The notes beneath the pieces are model-generated. The model made no database searches, was not told the origin of the DNA, and saw only the letters and a list, made by a program, of their open reading frames with translations. From NCBI RefSeq assembly GCF_000330885.1, contig NC_020059.1, positions 2,469,001 through 2,533,000 of the forward strand: a DNA stretch of 64,000 bases. Reading direction: 5' to 3'. This stretch comes from Rhizobium tropici CIAT 899. GTDB lineage: Bacteria > Pseudomonadota > Alphaproteobacteria > Rhizobiales > Rhizobiaceae. Both the position numbers and the translations under genes were made by a program. The number at the start of each line of letters is the position of its first letter. Position 1 is the first letter of the stretch. Below are positions 27,343 to 40,709 of the stretch, one piece after another.

Positions 27343-28560
27343 ATGACGACTATGACCGCCACAGCCCCATGGACCACTGAAAAGCCAACTGCCCTCCTCG
27401 TTCTCGCGGATGGCACCGTGATCGAAGGCAAGGGTATCGGCGCGACCGGCAAGGTGCAGGCCGAAGTCTGCTTCAACACGGCGCTCACGGGTTATGAAGA
27501 GATCCTGACCGACCCCTCCTATCTCGGCCAGATCGTCACCTTCACCTTCCCCCATATCGGCAATGTCGGCACCAACGATGAAGACATCGAAGACCTGACG
27601 CCGGCCGCCCGCCACGGCGCCGTCGGCGTCATCTTCAAGGCCGATATCACCGACCCCTCGAACTACCGCGCCGCCAAACACCTCGACCAATGGCTGAAGG
27701 CGCGCGGCATCATCGGCCTCTGCGGCATCGACACGCGCGCACTGACCGCCTGGATCCGCGAGAACGGCATGCCGAACGGCGTGATCGCTCACGATCCGAA
27801 CGGCGTCTTCGATATCGAGCAGCTGAAGGCTGATGCCAAGGCGTGGAGCGGACTTGAAGGTCTTGATCTCGCCAAGGTCGCCTCTTCCGGCCAGTCCTCG
27901 CAATGGTCGCAGACACCCTGGGTCTGGAACGAAGGCTATGGCGAACTCGGCGCCGATGACGCCAAGTACCATGTCGTCTGCCTCGATTACGGCGTCAAGC
28001 GCAACATTCTGCGCCTCTTCGCCGGCCTCAATTGCAAGGTCACGGTCCTGCCGGCGACGGCTTCGACGGATGACGTCCTCGGTCTCAAGCCGGATGGCAT
28101 CTTTCTCTCGAACGGACCGGGCGATCCGGCGGCGACCGGCGAATATGCCGTGCCCGTCATCAAGGATCTGCTGAAGACCGAAATCCCGCTCTTCGGTATC
28201 TGCCTCGGCCATCAGATGCTTGGCCTCGCCCTCGGCGCCAAGACTGCGAAGATGCATCAGGGCCATCACGGCGCCAACCATCCGGTCAAGGACCATACGA
28301 CCGGCAAGGTCGAGATCGTCTCGATGAACCACGGCTTCGCAGTCGACTCGAAGTCGCTGCCGGAAGGCGTTGAGGAGACTCATATTTCGCTGTTCGACGG
28401 CAGCAATTGCGGTCTTCGCGTTTCCGGCAAGCCGGTCTTCTCCGTGCAGCATCACCCGGAAGCATCGCCCGGCCCACAGGACAGCCACTATCTCTTCCGC
28501 CGCTTCATCAACCTGGTGCGCGAGAAGAAGGGCGAAGCGGCCCTCGCCGAACGCGCCTGA
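27343..28560 (+). CDS. carA: Carbamoyl-phosphate synthase small subunit
   Basis: A 405-residue glutamine amidotransferase subunit that feeds ammonia to CarB for arginine and pyrimidine synthesis. The N-terminal CPSase small domain has LADGTVIEGKGIGATG and the GYEEILTDPSYLGQIVTFT segment. The class I amidotransferase half shows the nucleophile Cys in FGICLGHQMLGLALG and the His/Glu pair in QHHPEASPGPQDS. A second ATG three codons in is an alternative start. The partner carB is about 8.4 kb downstream on the same strand. A strong terminator follows 28 bp after the stop. Confidence 0.97.
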   Translation: MTTMTATAPWTTEKPTALLVLADGTVIEGKGIGATGKVQAEVCFNTALTGYEEILTDPSYLGQIVTFTFPHIGNVGTNDEDIEDLTPAARHGAVGVIFKADITDPSNYRAAKHLDQWLKARGIIGLCGIDTRALTAWIRENGMPNGVIAHDPNGVFDIEQLKADAKAWSGLEGLDLAKVASSGQSSQWSQTPWVWNEGYGELGADDAKYHVVCLDYGVKRNILRLFAGLNCKVTVLPATASTDDVLGLKPDGIFLSNGPGDPAATGEYAVPVIKDLLKTEIPLFGICLGHQMLGLALGAKTAKMHQGHHGANHPVKDHTTGKVEIVSMNHGFAVDSKSLPEGVEETHISLFDGSNCGLRVSGKPVFSVQHHPEASPGPQDSHYLFRRFINLVREKKGEAALAERA

Positions 28561-28587
28561 TAGAACCGACCACCCAATCGCATGAGA

Positions 28588-28619
28588 AAAGCCCCGGATT
28601 GAGATCAATCCGGGGCTTT
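28588..28619. terminator. Intrinsic terminator of carA
   Basis: AAAGCCCCGGATT and AATCCGGGGCTTT form a perfect 13-bp stem with a six-base loop, followed by CTCTTTG. The A-run on the other side makes it bidirectional. Confidence 0.88.
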
Positions 28620-28673
28620 CTCTTTGTGCGTCATCTTGGGAGGTGTCTTCAATTGGTTCAGGCTTGCTGAAAC

Positions 28674-29246
28674 TCAGGATTGCAGACGGCGCTGCTTCAC
28701 CACCTCAAGCTCGCTCATCAAGATTTCCTCGAGGAACTCGAAGTCTGATTGCCCGAATTCAACGAGACCGAATCTCAGCTTGTAACCCCAATTCTTGTCC
28801 TGGGTGAAATCAAGCCAGCCCAGGAGCGGACGAAGCGGCTGTTCGGGCGCGTCCAGCCAATCCACATCCTTGCGATAGGCGTTTCCGCAGCCCATCTCGC
28901 CAAGATAGGGCTCGCCTTCACGGACAAAGCCGATGGCGGTGAAGCTCTGAAAGCCGTCCCTTTCGCCCATTTTGACGGAGGGCGAATAGTAGATGATGCC
29001 GTCGCCCGGCTTGATCCGCATTAAAGGGGCGCGCTTGCCATGATTTACCTGCATGAAACCATGCTGGCGCCCGATACGCACATGCTCGGCACTCGCGACT
29101 GCCAACCAGTAGGATTTCTGCTCCGGCTCCTGCCGCCGGGATGAGGTGTTGGCGTGTGGCAGGAGGCGTACAGCCGCCCCCTGATTGATCTGGTCTTCCC
29201 GCGGGAAAAGCGCGGCACCACTATAATTGCTTGCCTTGGACATCAT
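28674..29246 (-). CDS. EVE domain protein
   Basis: A 190-residue protein. After about 43 residues of polar N-terminus comes an EVE domain (PUA-like fold that binds modified bases in DNA or RNA): [28 protein letters not shown], then [24 protein letters not shown], and a C-terminal [18 protein letters not shown] proteins occur alone in many bacteria and also as specificity modules of modification-dependent restriction systems. No nuclease gene is adjacent, so a stand-alone role is likely. GGGAG precedes the double ATG at 29246. It is convergent with carA. Confidence 0.85.
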   Translation of the reverse strand: MMSKASNYSGAALFPREDQINQGAAVRLLPHANTSSRRQEPEQKSYWLAVASAEHVRIGRQHGFMQVNHGKRAPLMRIKPGDGIIYYSPSVKMGERDGFQSFTAIGFVREGEPYLGEMGCGNAYRKDVDWLDAPEQPLRPLLGWLDFTQDKNWGYKLRFGLVEFGQSDFEFLEEILMSELEVVKQRRLQS

Positions 29247-29338
29247 AGTCGTCTCCCGTCTCTGGTATGAAACAGTTATAGACGATCATGCTGTCAATTT
29301 TTGTCAGTAGTCTCGCGGTGCGAAGATGACTGCCGCTA

Positions 29339-30739
29339 TCAAGCGACGGCAGCCTTTTGCGTCCGCACGAGAATATAGAACCGGGCGCAAAGCATCGCCG
29401 CTGCTGAAGCAAGGCCGAGCAGGAAGCCGAACCAGATGCCGATACCGCCGAAGCCGAGCGGAAACGCCAGCAGCCAGGCGAGAAAGAAGCCGATCGGCCA
29501 ATAGGCGATCAGCGCCAGGATCATCGGTACCCGCGCATCCTTCAGTCCACGCAGCAGACCGCTCGCAATCGCCTGCAGCCCATCGACAAGCTGGAAGAAG
29601 CCGGCCACGACGATCAGCGGAGCGGCAAAGGCAAGGACATCAGGCGCCTCGGCCGAATGGACGTCAAGGAACCAGCTTGCCAGCCAGGATGGCACGGTTG
29701 CAAACAGAATGCTGCCGCAAAGCGCGATACAGCACGAAACGACGAGCACGACGATGGCCGCACGCTTGAGACCGCGGTGATCGCCCTGCCCGTGGGCGAC
29801 ACCGACGCGCACCGTTGCCGCCTGGCTGAGGCCCAGCGGAATCATGAAGGCGATGGACGCCCACTGCAAAGCGATGCCATGCGCAGCAAGCTCGACGGTG
29901 CCGATCTGGCCCATCAGCAGCGATGCTGCCGTGAATAGGCTGACCTCAGCCAGAACCGTTACGCCGATCGGGAAACCAAGCCGGATGACATCCCATAAAG
30001 CATGCCAGTCGGGCCGCCAGAATCGCACAAATATCTCGTAGCGCCGCGTTTCTTGATGGGCTTGCACGTACCCAACGATGAAGAGCAAACCGGCGGTCTG
30101 CACGGCGACCGAGACAATGGCCGCACCATGCAGGCCCATCGCCGGCAGGCCGAAATGGCCGAGCACCAGGATATAGGCAAGCACGGCATTCATCACCAAC
30201 ATGGCGATAGTCACTTTGAGGATGATGCCGGCGCGGCCGATGGCGCTCACCAGCGCCCGGATGACATTGTAGAGCAGCCCCGGCAACACGGCGAAGTGGC
30301 CGATGTCGATATAGCCGCTCGCCAATTTCGCGACTTCGGGCTTCTGCCCCGCCGCGAGCAAAATCTCCTCGGAATAGAAGAAAGCCGGCTGCGCCAACAG
30401 CCAATAGGCCGTTACGACCCAAAGGCCCATGCGCAGCGCGCGGCGCACCGAGGTAACGTCGCCTCTGCCATAGGCCTGGGCCACCAGCGGCATGACCGCG
30501 ATGGAAAAACCCGATCCGAAAACCAGGATCGTGAACAGAAACTGCGCGGAAAGCACCATTGCAGCGAGCTGCTCGGCACCGAGCCGGCCCACGATCATCA
30601 CATCAGTGGTGTTAATGCCGAGCTGCGCCAATTGCGCACCGATCAGCGGAATGCCCAGCGCAAGCGTTGCGCGCACATGTGCAGACCACGAATTATCATT
30701 GTCATGCGCGTAAGGGCGCACAGGTGCCGGCATATCCAT
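29339..30739 (-). CDS. MATE family multidrug efflux transporter (NorM-like)
   Basis: A 466-residue inner-membrane exporter with twelve hydrophobic segments in two MATE halves. The first starts ATLALGIPLIGAQLAQLGINTTDVMIVGRLG, the classic MatE beginning; the second has GFPIGVTVLAEVSLFTAASLLMGQIG. MATE pumps export cationic drugs in exchange for Na+ or H+. The start at ATG 30739 is chosen over an upstream in-frame TTG. It is downstream of the Tet-type MFS gene in the same direction with about 150 bp between them, so the two exporters are probably separate units. Confidence 0.92.
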   Translation of the reverse strand: MDMPAPVRPYAHDNDNSWSAHVRATLALGIPLIGAQLAQLGINTTDVMIVGRLGAEQLAAMVLSAQFLFTILVFGSGFSIAVMPLVAQAYGRGDVTSVRRALRMGLWVVTAYWLLAQPAFFYSEEILLAAGQKPEVAKLASGYIDIGHFAVLPGLLYNVIRALVSAIGRAGIILKVTIAMLVMNAVLAYILVLGHFGLPAMGLHGAAIVSVAVQTAGLLFIVGYVQAHQETRRYEIFVRFWRPDWHALWDVIRLGFPIGVTVLAEVSLFTAASLLMGQIGTVELAAHGIALQWASIAFMIPLGLSQAATVRVGVAHGQGDHRGLKRAAIVVLVVSCCIALCGSILFATVPSWLASWFLDVHSAEAPDVLAFAAPLIVVAGFFQLVDGLQAIASGLLRGLKDARVPMILALIAYWPIGFFLAWLLAFPLGFGGIGIWFGFLLGLASAAAMLCARFYILVRTQKAAVA

Positions 30740-30887
30740 AGCAAAGACTCGATCTTTATAATCGCGCAAACCGTCCTACCCAAGGGTGCGCGAGCCCGTC
30801 GCATTAACGCAACCTAGGTTAAAAAGCCAGCGAACAAGCCCATGATGCTAAAGAATTCATCAGAACATCAAAATATCTGATGATATT

Positions 30888-32144
30888 TTAGGCCGCTTCG
30901 CCTGCCTGCGATTGGGATACCGCTTTCGGCTCGGTCTTGCGGACCTTCGCCACGAGCACGACAAGGCCGGCGACCACCAGGATTGCGCTCATGATGAAGG
31001 GCGCACCAGCAAAAACGACGGGTGCGGTTGGCGCGGTATAATACTGGAACAGATACGGAAACAGCACCGGCCCAATGATGGCGGTTATACTCGTCAGGCT
31101 GCCGAGCACTCCCTGCAATTCGCCTTGTGCGGAAGGCGGAACCTTGCTGGCTGCAATGGAACGAAGCGGCGCATCCGCGACATTTTCAATGACAGTCAAG
31201 ACAATAACTGCGTAAACCATCCAACCTTGCCATGAAAAGGCGTAGCCGATCAGGCCGAGACCGGAAAACACCATTCCGAGCACTGCAGTCTTCCACTCGC
31301 CGAGCACAGGCACCAGCCGTGGCAATACGAGACCCATGGCGATGGCGGCACCGATCCCATAGACAGCGAGCGAGAAGCCGATCTGCCCCTCGCTCCAGTC
31401 ATAGCGATAGGAGGTGACGAAAGCCCAGACCGCCGGGTAAACGCCATGCGCCAGCCAGTTCAGGAACATCACGACACAGACCCAGCCGATACCTTGGTAG
31501 CGGCGCATGTGCTTCAGCGCGCCGAACGGATTGGCGCGCGTGATCTCGAAGGGCCGGCGGTGTTTCGCGTCGAGCGTTTCCGGCAGCAGGAAATAGGCGC
31601 CAACGAAATTCAGGAACGCGAGAGCCGCCGCGCCATAGAAGGGCACGCGGGGGCCGAACTCGCCCAGAAAGCCCCCGATGACGGGGCCAAGCACAAAGCC
31701 GACACCGAAAGCCATGCCGATCAGGCCGAAATTCTTCGCGCGGTTCTCGTCATTGCTGATATCGGCGATATAGGCGGAGCAGGTCGAGAAACTTGCGCCG
31801 CTGATGCCGGCGAGGATGCGGCCGACAAACAGCATCCAGTAGGAGCCGGCAATCGCACAGATGAAATTGTCGATCGCGAAGGTCAGCACGGAGGCCAATA
31901 GCAGCGGCCGACGGCCATAGCGATCGCTCAGATTGCCGATCAAGGGTGAAAACAGAAACTGCATGCCGGCATAGGCCAGCAACAGCCAGCCGCCCTCGGT
32001 TGCAGCCGTGCTGACCGAGGCACCCGTCAATTCCTCAAGATATTTCGGCATCACCGGCATGATGATCGCGATACCGATGACGTCGAGGAAGAGGATAAGG
32101 AAGACGAGGAACAGGCCTCGACGGGCGAATTTCTGATCGATCAT
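30888..32144 (-). CDS. TCR/Tet-type MFS exporter
   Basis: A 418-residue MFS transporter of the TetA group: [23 protein letters not shown] in the first segment, [16 protein letters not shown] as motif [24 protein letters not shown] (motif C-like segment 5), and [18 protein letters not shown] in the central loop. ATG 32144 is used because the frame upstream reads into the intergenic region and the protein begins typically at [11 protein letters not shown]. The LysR gene on the same strand ends 160 bp upstream. Tetracycline as substrate is not established; many chromosomal TetA-like pumps carry other compounds. Confidence 0.9.
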   Translation of the reverse strand: MIDQKFARRGLFLVFLILFLDVIGIAIIMPVMPKYLEELTGASVSTAATEGGWLLLAYAGMQFLFSPLIGNLSDRYGRRPLLLASVLTFAIDNFICAIAGSYWMLFVGRILAGISGASFSTCSAYIADISNDENRAKNFGLIGMAFGVGFVLGPVIGGFLGEFGPRVPFYGAAALAFLNFVGAYFLLPETLDAKHRRPFEITRANPFGALKHMRRYQGIGWVCVVMFLNWLAHGVYPAVWAFVTSYRYDWSEGQIGFSLAVYGIGAAIAMGLVLPRLVPVLGEWKTAVLGMVFSGLGLIGYAFSWQGWMVYAVIVLTVIENVADAPLRSIAASKVPPSAQGELQGVLGSLTSITAIIGPVLFPYLFQYYTAPTAPVVFAGAPFIMSAILVVAGLVVLVAKVRKTEPKAVSQSQAGEAA

Positions 32145-32304
32145 GGAGATGCCTTCTGGCGGCTCCGCCTCGATGAAAGAGACAGAACGTGAACGAAAAA
32201 CCGGTGCGTTCCCCATACATAAAGATTTTGGCGGAAACAATACGTGAACGCTTCAATCCTATTGATTTATCGAACGCTTTTTTTGATCCTTGGCACAAAA
32301 GCGA

Positions 32305-33216
32305 CTATCTGTCGCGACCGCGCCGCTGTTCTCGATTGAGAAAGTCGACGAAGGCTCTAAGCGGTGCCGGCATGTGGCGTCTGCTGGCATAATAGAGAAA
32401 CGGACCGGAAAAAGCCGTGTCCCATTCTTCCAAAATCGGCACCAATTCTCCGCTGGCAATCTGCGGCGCGAGGAATTCCTTGAATGTTCTGATGATGCCC
32501 AATCCAGCCACCGCCGCGCTGCGCTCTATGTCGATCGAATTCGTCGCGACGACCATCGGTGGCGTAATGAAGATCGTCTCGCCCTTCCTTTCGAACTCCC
32601 ATGGCAAAGCAGATCCGCTCAGGAAGCGATGACGAATACAGCGATGCTCGAGTATATCGCGCGGATGTTGCGGCGTGCCGTTTGCAGCCAGATAGGCCGG
32701 CGCGGCAGCCGTGATATAATGCTGTTGCCGCGGCCCGATCGGTACGGCGATCATGTCCTTTTCCAGCCGCTCGTCATAGCGAATCCCGGCATCGTAGCCG
32801 GCCGCCACCACATCGATGAAACTGTCCTCGGCGACGATTTCGACTGATATCGCCGGATACTCCTTCAGAAAGCGGCTGATGATGTCGGGCATGACGACCA
32901 TGGCGGCGACGATCGGCACATTCAGCCGCAAAGTCCCGCCGACGCTGTCACGAAAGCTGTTGATATCGTCGAGCGCCACAGAGATCTCGCTCATGGCGGG
33001 CGTCAGCCGCTCCATGAGCCGCTCCCCAGCTTCAGTCGGCGTCACGCTTCGGGTCGTGCGATTGAGCAGACGGACCGTTAGCCGCTCCTCCAGCCGCCGG
33101 ACCGCTTCGCTTAATGACGAGGCGGAAACGCCGCGCTTGCGTGCCGCTTCACGAAAGCTGCGTTCGCGGGCAACCGCAGTAAAGGCAACCAGGTCTGCCA
33201 GTGGCAAGTCATCCAT
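32305..33216 (-). CDS. LysR-type regulator, divergent from an aldo-keto reductase
   Basis: A 303-residue LysR protein. The helix-turn-helix is FTAVARERSFREAARKRGVSASSLSEAVRRLE, and the effector domain begins at GGTLRLNVPIV. ATG 33216 (MDDLPLAD) is the typical start. It faces the aldo-keto reductase gene across about 120 bp and most probably controls it in response to a reactive carbonyl or quinone, as LysR proteins in this arrangement often do; the inducer is inference. Confidence 0.91.
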   Translation of the reverse strand: MDDLPLADLVAFTAVARERSFREAARKRGVSASSLSEAVRRLEERLTVRLLNRTTRSVTPTEAGERLMERLTPAMSEISVALDDINSFRDSVGGTLRLNVPIVAAMVVMPDIISRFLKEYPAISVEIVAEDSFIDVVAAGYDAGIRYDERLEKDMIAVPIGPRQQHYITAAAPAYLAANGTPQHPRDILEHRCIRHRFLSGSALPWEFERKGETIFITPPMVVATNSIDIERSAAVAGLGIIRTFKEFLAPQIASGELVPILEEWDTAFSGPFLYYASRRHMPAPLRAFVDFLNREQRRGRDR

Positions 33217-33339
33217 TGTGCGAAATTCCAAACGACCCGTTTCGATTTACCCGGATTATCGCACAGAGCGCAGCGGAGTAAAACATCATCACAGAAGCCT
33301 CTGGAAAAGAGAGCGCACCTTCGACCAAGGAGAGTAACG

Positions 33340-34332
33340 ATGGAAAAACATCAACTGGGAAGAACCGGACCGCAGGTATCGACACTTGGCCTCGGCTGCA
33401 TGGGTATGTCTGGCATGTATGGGCCGTCTGATCGCACCGAAAGCATCGCCACCATCCATGCCGCGCTCGATGCTGGGATCAACCTGCTCGATACCGGTGA
33501 TTTCTACGGCATGGGCCACAATGAGATGTTGATCGGCGAAGCGATCAAGGGGGTGGAGCGGGACGATTTCCTGCTGAGCGTCAAGTTCGGCGCGCTGCGC
33601 GATCCCGCCGGAGCATGGCTCGGCTACGATGCCAGGCCGGCGGCGATCCGCAATTTCGTCGCCTATTCGCTGCAGCGCCTCGGCGTCGATCACATCGATA
33701 TCTACCGCCCTGCCCGCCTCGACCCGAACGTGCCGATCGAAGATCAGATTGGCGCGATATCGGACCTCATCAAGGCGGGCTACATCAGACATATCGGCCT
33801 GTCGGAAGTCGGCGCTGACACCATCCGCCGCGCTGCTGCCATCCATCCGATCGTCGACCTGCAGATCGAATATTCGCTGATCTCGCGCGGCATCGAAGAC
33901 AAGATCCTGCCGACCTGCCGTGAACTCGGCATCGGCGTTACTGCCTACGGCGTTCTTTCGCGCGGCCTCATCAGCGGCCACTGGCAGAAGGATAATGTCC
34001 AAAAGGACGACTTCCGCACGATAAGCCCGCGCTTTCAGGTTGGAAACGTCGAAAAGAACCTGGAACTGGTGGAAGCTTTACGCCGGATCGCCGAGGCGAA
34101 GGGCGCGACCGTCGCGCAGATCGCGATTGCCTGGGTCGCAGCCAAGGGCAAGGATATCGCCCCGATCATCGGCGCCCGCCGCCGCGACCGCCTGACGGAG
34201 GCCCTGGGAGCGCTCTCGGTTGAATTGTCGCAAGCCGATATGGCCGCGATCGAACGCGCGATCCCGAAAGACGCCGCGGCCGGTGGCCGCTACCCCGAAG
34301 CGCAGCTGACGCATCTCGACAGCGAGAAATAA
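33340..34332 (+). CDS. Aldo-keto reductase with altered catalytic histidine
   Basis: A 330-residue TIM-barrel reductase of the AKR superfamily (AKR13-like; LGLGCMGMSGMYG start). The catalytic Asp and Tyr are in LLDTGDFYGMGHNE and the Lys in SVKFGALRDP. At the position of the fourth tetrad residue, where related enzymes have YYQHRVDP, this protein has YRPARLDP, so the histidine is replaced by alanine. The NADPH-site residues near the end (GARRRDRLTEALGAL) are present. GGAGAG precedes the ATG. It is divergent from its likely LysR regulator. Confidence 0.91.
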   Translation: MEKHQLGRTGPQVSTLGLGCMGMSGMYGPSDRTESIATIHAALDAGINLLDTGDFYGMGHNEMLIGEAIKGVERDDFLLSVKFGALRDPAGAWLGYDARPAAIRNFVAYSLQRLGVDHIDIYRPARLDPNVPIEDQIGAISDLIKAGYIRHIGLSEVGADTIRRAAAIHPIVDLQIEYSLISRGIEDKILPTCRELGIGVTAYGVLSRGLISGHWQKDNVQKDDFRTISPRFQVGNVEKNLELVEALRRIAEAKGATVAQIAIAWVAAKGKDIAPIIGARRRDRLTEALGALSVELSQADMAAIERAIPKDAAAGGRYPEAQLTHLDSEK

Positions 34333-34340
34333 CCCGAAAG

Positions 34341-34377
34341 GCTTGCCCGCTCGCCGGTATCCCGGGAGCGGGCAAGC
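34341..34377. terminator. Perfect 12-bp hairpin between convergent genes
   Basis: GCTTGCCCGCTC (34341-34352) is exactly complementary to GAGCGGGCAAGC (34366-34377). It sits between the aldo-keto reductase stop and the metallopeptidase stop and probably terminates both. It lacks a T-run. Confidence 0.7.
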
Positions 34378-34381
34378 AGGA

Positions 34382-35302
34382 TCAGACCGGATTGTTCAGC
34401 GTATCGCAATCCGAGAGCTTGCCGGATTCGAAGCCCTGTTTGAACCACTTCACGCGTTGCGCCGACGTGCCGTGATTGAAGCTGTCGGGAACGACGTAGC
34501 CCTGCGTGCGCTTCTGCAGCGTGTCGTCGCCGATCTGCTGCGCCGCATTCAGCGCCTCTTCGAGGTCGCCGGCCTGCAGGATGCCCTTCTGCTGGGTGAA
34601 CTTGCCCCAGATGCCGGCGAAGCAATCGGCCTGCAGTTCGATGCGCACCGACATCTTGTTGGCGTCCACTTCGCTCATGCTGCGGCGGGCCTGATTGAAT
34701 TTTGGCAGGATTCCGAGTAGGTCCTGCACATGATGGCCGACCTCATGCGCAATCACATAGGCTTGCGCGAAATCGCCGGATGCGCCGAACTGATCCTTCA
34801 TCTGCTGAAAGAAGGCCATGTCGAGATAGACCTTCTGATCGCTCGGGCAATAGAAGGGGCCGGTCGCCGCCGAAGCCTGACCGCAAGCCGAAGGGAAGCT
34901 GCCGGAAAACAGCACGAGCTTTGGATCCGTATAGGTCTGGCCCATCGATTTGAAGATGCCGGTCCAGGTGTCTTCCGTGTCGGCAAGCACGGTCGCGACG
35001 AACTGCTTCATCTCGTCATTGGCCGGCTGCCCGCCGCTACTACTGTTGGAAGTGCTCTGCTGATATCCGGAGCCGCCGCCCTCCAGCATGCCGCTTTGCT
35101 GCAGCAGACCGATGACATCGACGCCCATGGCCCTCAGGATCAGGAAGATCACGATAAGCACGATAATGGTGCGGAAGCTCAAGCCGCCGCCGCCGATCCC
35201 TCCGCCCGGGAACCGGAAGCCGCCGCCACCCCCGCCACCCATGGGCGATGAGCCACGTTCGTCCTCGATATTGTCGGATTGCCGACGCCCCTTCCAATCC
35301 AT
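34382..35302 (-). CDS. Neutral zinc metallopeptidase, YpfJ family
   Basis: A 306-residue membrane-anchored protein. ATG 35302 begins MDWKGRRQSDNIEDERG, the family's usual N-terminus; a glycine-rich segment follows, then one membrane span (FRTIIVLIVIFLILRAMGV, about 42-60). The periplasmic domain carries the zinc motif HEVGHH in AYVIAHEVGHHVQDLLG and a downstream ELQADCFAGIWG with the third ligand Glu. Cysteines in SACGQ, FYCPSD, ADCFAG and SDCDTL are conserved in the family. Function is unknown beyond predicted protease activity. Confidence 0.92.
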   Translation of the reverse strand: MDWKGRRQSDNIEDERGSSPMGGGGGGGFRFPGGGIGGGGLSFRTIIVLIVIFLILRAMGVDVIGLLQQSGMLEGGGSGYQQSTSNSSSGGQPANDEMKQFVATVLADTEDTWTGIFKSMGQTYTDPKLVLFSGSFPSACGQASAATGPFYCPSDQKVYLDMAFFQQMKDQFGASGDFAQAYVIAHEVGHHVQDLLGILPKFNQARRSMSEVDANKMSVRIELQADCFAGIWGKFTQQKGILQAGDLEEALNAAQQIGDDTLQKRTQGYVVPDSFNHGTSAQRVKWFKQGFESGKLSDCDTLNNPV

Positions 35303-35395
35303 AGTGCACCTCCTGGCGATGCCTAAAATCAAAGTCCCTTGAGGTATTTATATATCCAGGAAGTGTAACAAAGCCAGTTGGCTATCGACAGAACA

Positions 35396-35887
35396 TTAGC
35401 TTAAACGGCGGCGCTGCCATATTTCTTTAGACATCAGCCATAAAAGCGCAATGACTATACCCGCCGCGACCAGAAACGGCGCCATTTCATCGCCATCGAA
35501 GGCCACCTTGTTCATGATCCGCCCCGGAAGAAAGGTAAAAGCTCCGGCACCCACGATGCCACCGAAGTAAAGGCCTCTGACGATGCGCTTATGCGCGTCG
35601 ATATCATGTTTGCGTGCATTGGCGATCGCTCCCCAGCAACCGAAGAGAACGAAAAGGGAGAGCAGATGGATCGGGCTGAAGCCGTAAAACATGTCGATCT
35701 GATGAATGAAGAAGCTCGACAGCGCCGTAATTGCCATCAAGACCAGCCATATCTTGCCGAGCAGACGGTGTCTCGGCGTTCCCTTTGGCCTGGCAAGAAG
35801 ATAGGCGCCGAGCAGGGCGGCCGGGAAAACCGCCGCGACATGGATCTGGATCGCGATCGGGGCATCGAGAAGCGGCTCGAGGGTCAT
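35396..35887 (-). CDS. DUF2306 membrane protein
   Basis: A 163-residue inner-membrane protein with four hydrophobic segments. Family marks are IQIHVAAVFPAALLGAYLL, KGTPRHRLLGKIWLVLMAITALSSFFI and HKRIVRGLYFGGIVGAGAFTFLPGRIM. The conserved histidines in HVAA, PRHR and DAHKR are characteristic of DUF2306, whose function is unknown. It is divergent from a LytTR regulator gene, a pairing that is common for this family, so it is probably the regulator's target. Confidence 0.85.
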   Translation of the reverse strand: MTLEPLLDAPIAIQIHVAAVFPAALLGAYLLARPKGTPRHRLLGKIWLVLMAITALSSFFIHQIDMFYGFSPIHLLSLFVLFGCWGAIANARKHDIDAHKRIVRGLYFGGIVGAGAFTFLPGRIMNKVAFDGDEMAPFLVAAGIVIALLWLMSKEIWQRRRLS

Positions 35888-35973
35888 CATCTGTATCCGG
35901 TTGAGTTTGCCGAGCCTTTCCGCGATAGTGTTGTTCTCTCAATCGAAATTGCGCGAAAGAACGGGAAATCTTC

Positions 35974-36798
35974 GTGGATCACACCTTTCTGCAATCCACG
36001 CTTCGCGAATTGCGGATCATTCAGCATTCACCGCGTTTCTGGGCGACCTTTGTCACGATCGTCCTGATCTTTGCCTTGACCGGCCCCTACGGCACCCTTG
36101 ATCGGCTGATGCCGGGAGCGCGGCTCGGTTACTGGCTTACCCTACACGCCATGGCCTGGTCGATCGCGATCGTCTTCTCCGTCGCCGCCGAAATCCTGCT
36201 GCGCAGGCATATAGCCAGCATGTTCGCCCGGTTAATGATCGGATCCGTCGTTGCCGCACTGCCGATTGGCTTCGGAATCGCACTCGTTAATCTCGCGTTC
36301 TTTGGAACGGCGCCCAGCCTGAGCGCCAGCCTACATCAATCGCTCGGCTCCATACCGCTTTGCGTCCTCTTCTGCGTTCTCGCCTATCTGACCATGCACC
36401 GGCAGATAGTGGTGGCAGCCGAGGGGTCGGATGCCACGGAGGCGAACGCTAGGCCCACCGCCCCTGCAGAGATTCGAACCGTGGCTTCGCAGCCGCCGAT
36501 TCTCTTGCGCTTGAAGCCAGAAAACCGGGGCGCATTGGTAAGGCTCACCGTTCGCGATCATTATACCGAAGTGGTGACGACACGCGGTCGGGAACTCATC
36601 CTGCTGCGTTTCGGCGACGCACTCACGGAAATCGGCAATATAGAAGGTATCCGCCTGCACCGATCGCATTGGATCGCGACGGATCATATCACTCGCCTGA
36701 AACGCGACAACGGCAAGCTTTTCGTCGTCGCACGGGACGGCGTCGAGGTGCCCGTCAGCCGCTCCTATGCGGAAGATGTCCGGCGGCGTTTCGGCTAA
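35974..36798 (+). CDS. Membrane-bound LytTR family regulator
   Basis: A 274-residue regulator. The N-terminal 150 residues contain four hydrophobic segments (from FWATFVTIVLIFALTGPYG), and the C-terminal 100 a LytTR DNA-binding domain: LVRLTVRDHYTEVVTTRGRELILLRF, then IEGIRLHRSHWIATDHI and VPVSRSYAEDVRRRFG. It starts at GTG 35974. Membrane-anchored LytTR regulators sense through their transmembrane part without a kinase. It is divergent from the DUF2306 gene (86 bp) and probably controls it. Confidence 0.88.
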   Translation: MDHTFLQSTLRELRIIQHSPRFWATFVTIVLIFALTGPYGTLDRLMPGARLGYWLTLHAMAWSIAIVFSVAAEILLRRHIASMFARLMIGSVVAALPIGFGIALVNLAFFGTAPSLSASLHQSLGSIPLCVLFCVLAYLTMHRQIVVAAEGSDATEANARPTAPAEIRTVASQPPILLRLKPENRGALVRLTVRDHYTEVVTTRGRELILLRFGDALTEIGNIEGIRLHRSHWIATDHITRLKRDNGKLFVVARDGVEVPVSRSYAEDVRRRFG

Positions 36799-36970
36799 TG
36801 GCGACAAAGTCGGCAGAATTCATGTCGATTCCGCCATTTATGGGGTTCCGTTTACAATTACATTTGCCTATAAGCCGCTTCTAGCCTGAAAATATTGCCC
36901 ATAGCGCCCCCGGCCGGTGATCTCCCACCCTGGCCGGTTTTTGGCGCAACGAAAAAACGGATGTGAGCCC

Positions 36971-40456
<3,486 letters not shown>

Positions 40457-40480
40457 AGCAGCTGATTCGATAATAAGGAG

Positions 40481-40504
40481 CGTGAGCAGGATAGCCGGCT
40501 CACG
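40481..40504 (+). terminator. Hairpin after carB
   Basis: CGTGAGC (40481-40487) pairs with GCTCACG (40498-40504), 25 bp after the carB stop, followed by TTCATTG. It is a short stem with a weak T-run. Confidence 0.55.
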
Positions 40505-40709
40505 TTCATTGCGACCCCGCCAGCCGATCGAATGGTCAGGGAGCTTCAACAGGACCTTTCCCTAAACCTTCGAATTTTCTGGCTTTCGTCTGTCGCAATC
40601 TGCTATAGGTGAGAGAATAACGGCTCTGGATGGTTCCGAAGTACCCCTTCGGGACCTGTTTTCTTTTGTGTCTGCAGCAGAGCAACACAGGGAGTGAAGG
40701 ACAAGAAAA

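Noticed and set aside
27208..28608. 466-codon open frame on the minus strand opposite carA
   Set aside because: Antisense shadow of carA, which has all catalytic motifs.
30870..30889. A+T-rich hairpin AAAATATC/GATATTTT at the end of the Tet-type MFS gene
   Set aside because: It overlaps the stop codon and has only A/T-rich pairs; too weak to call a terminator.
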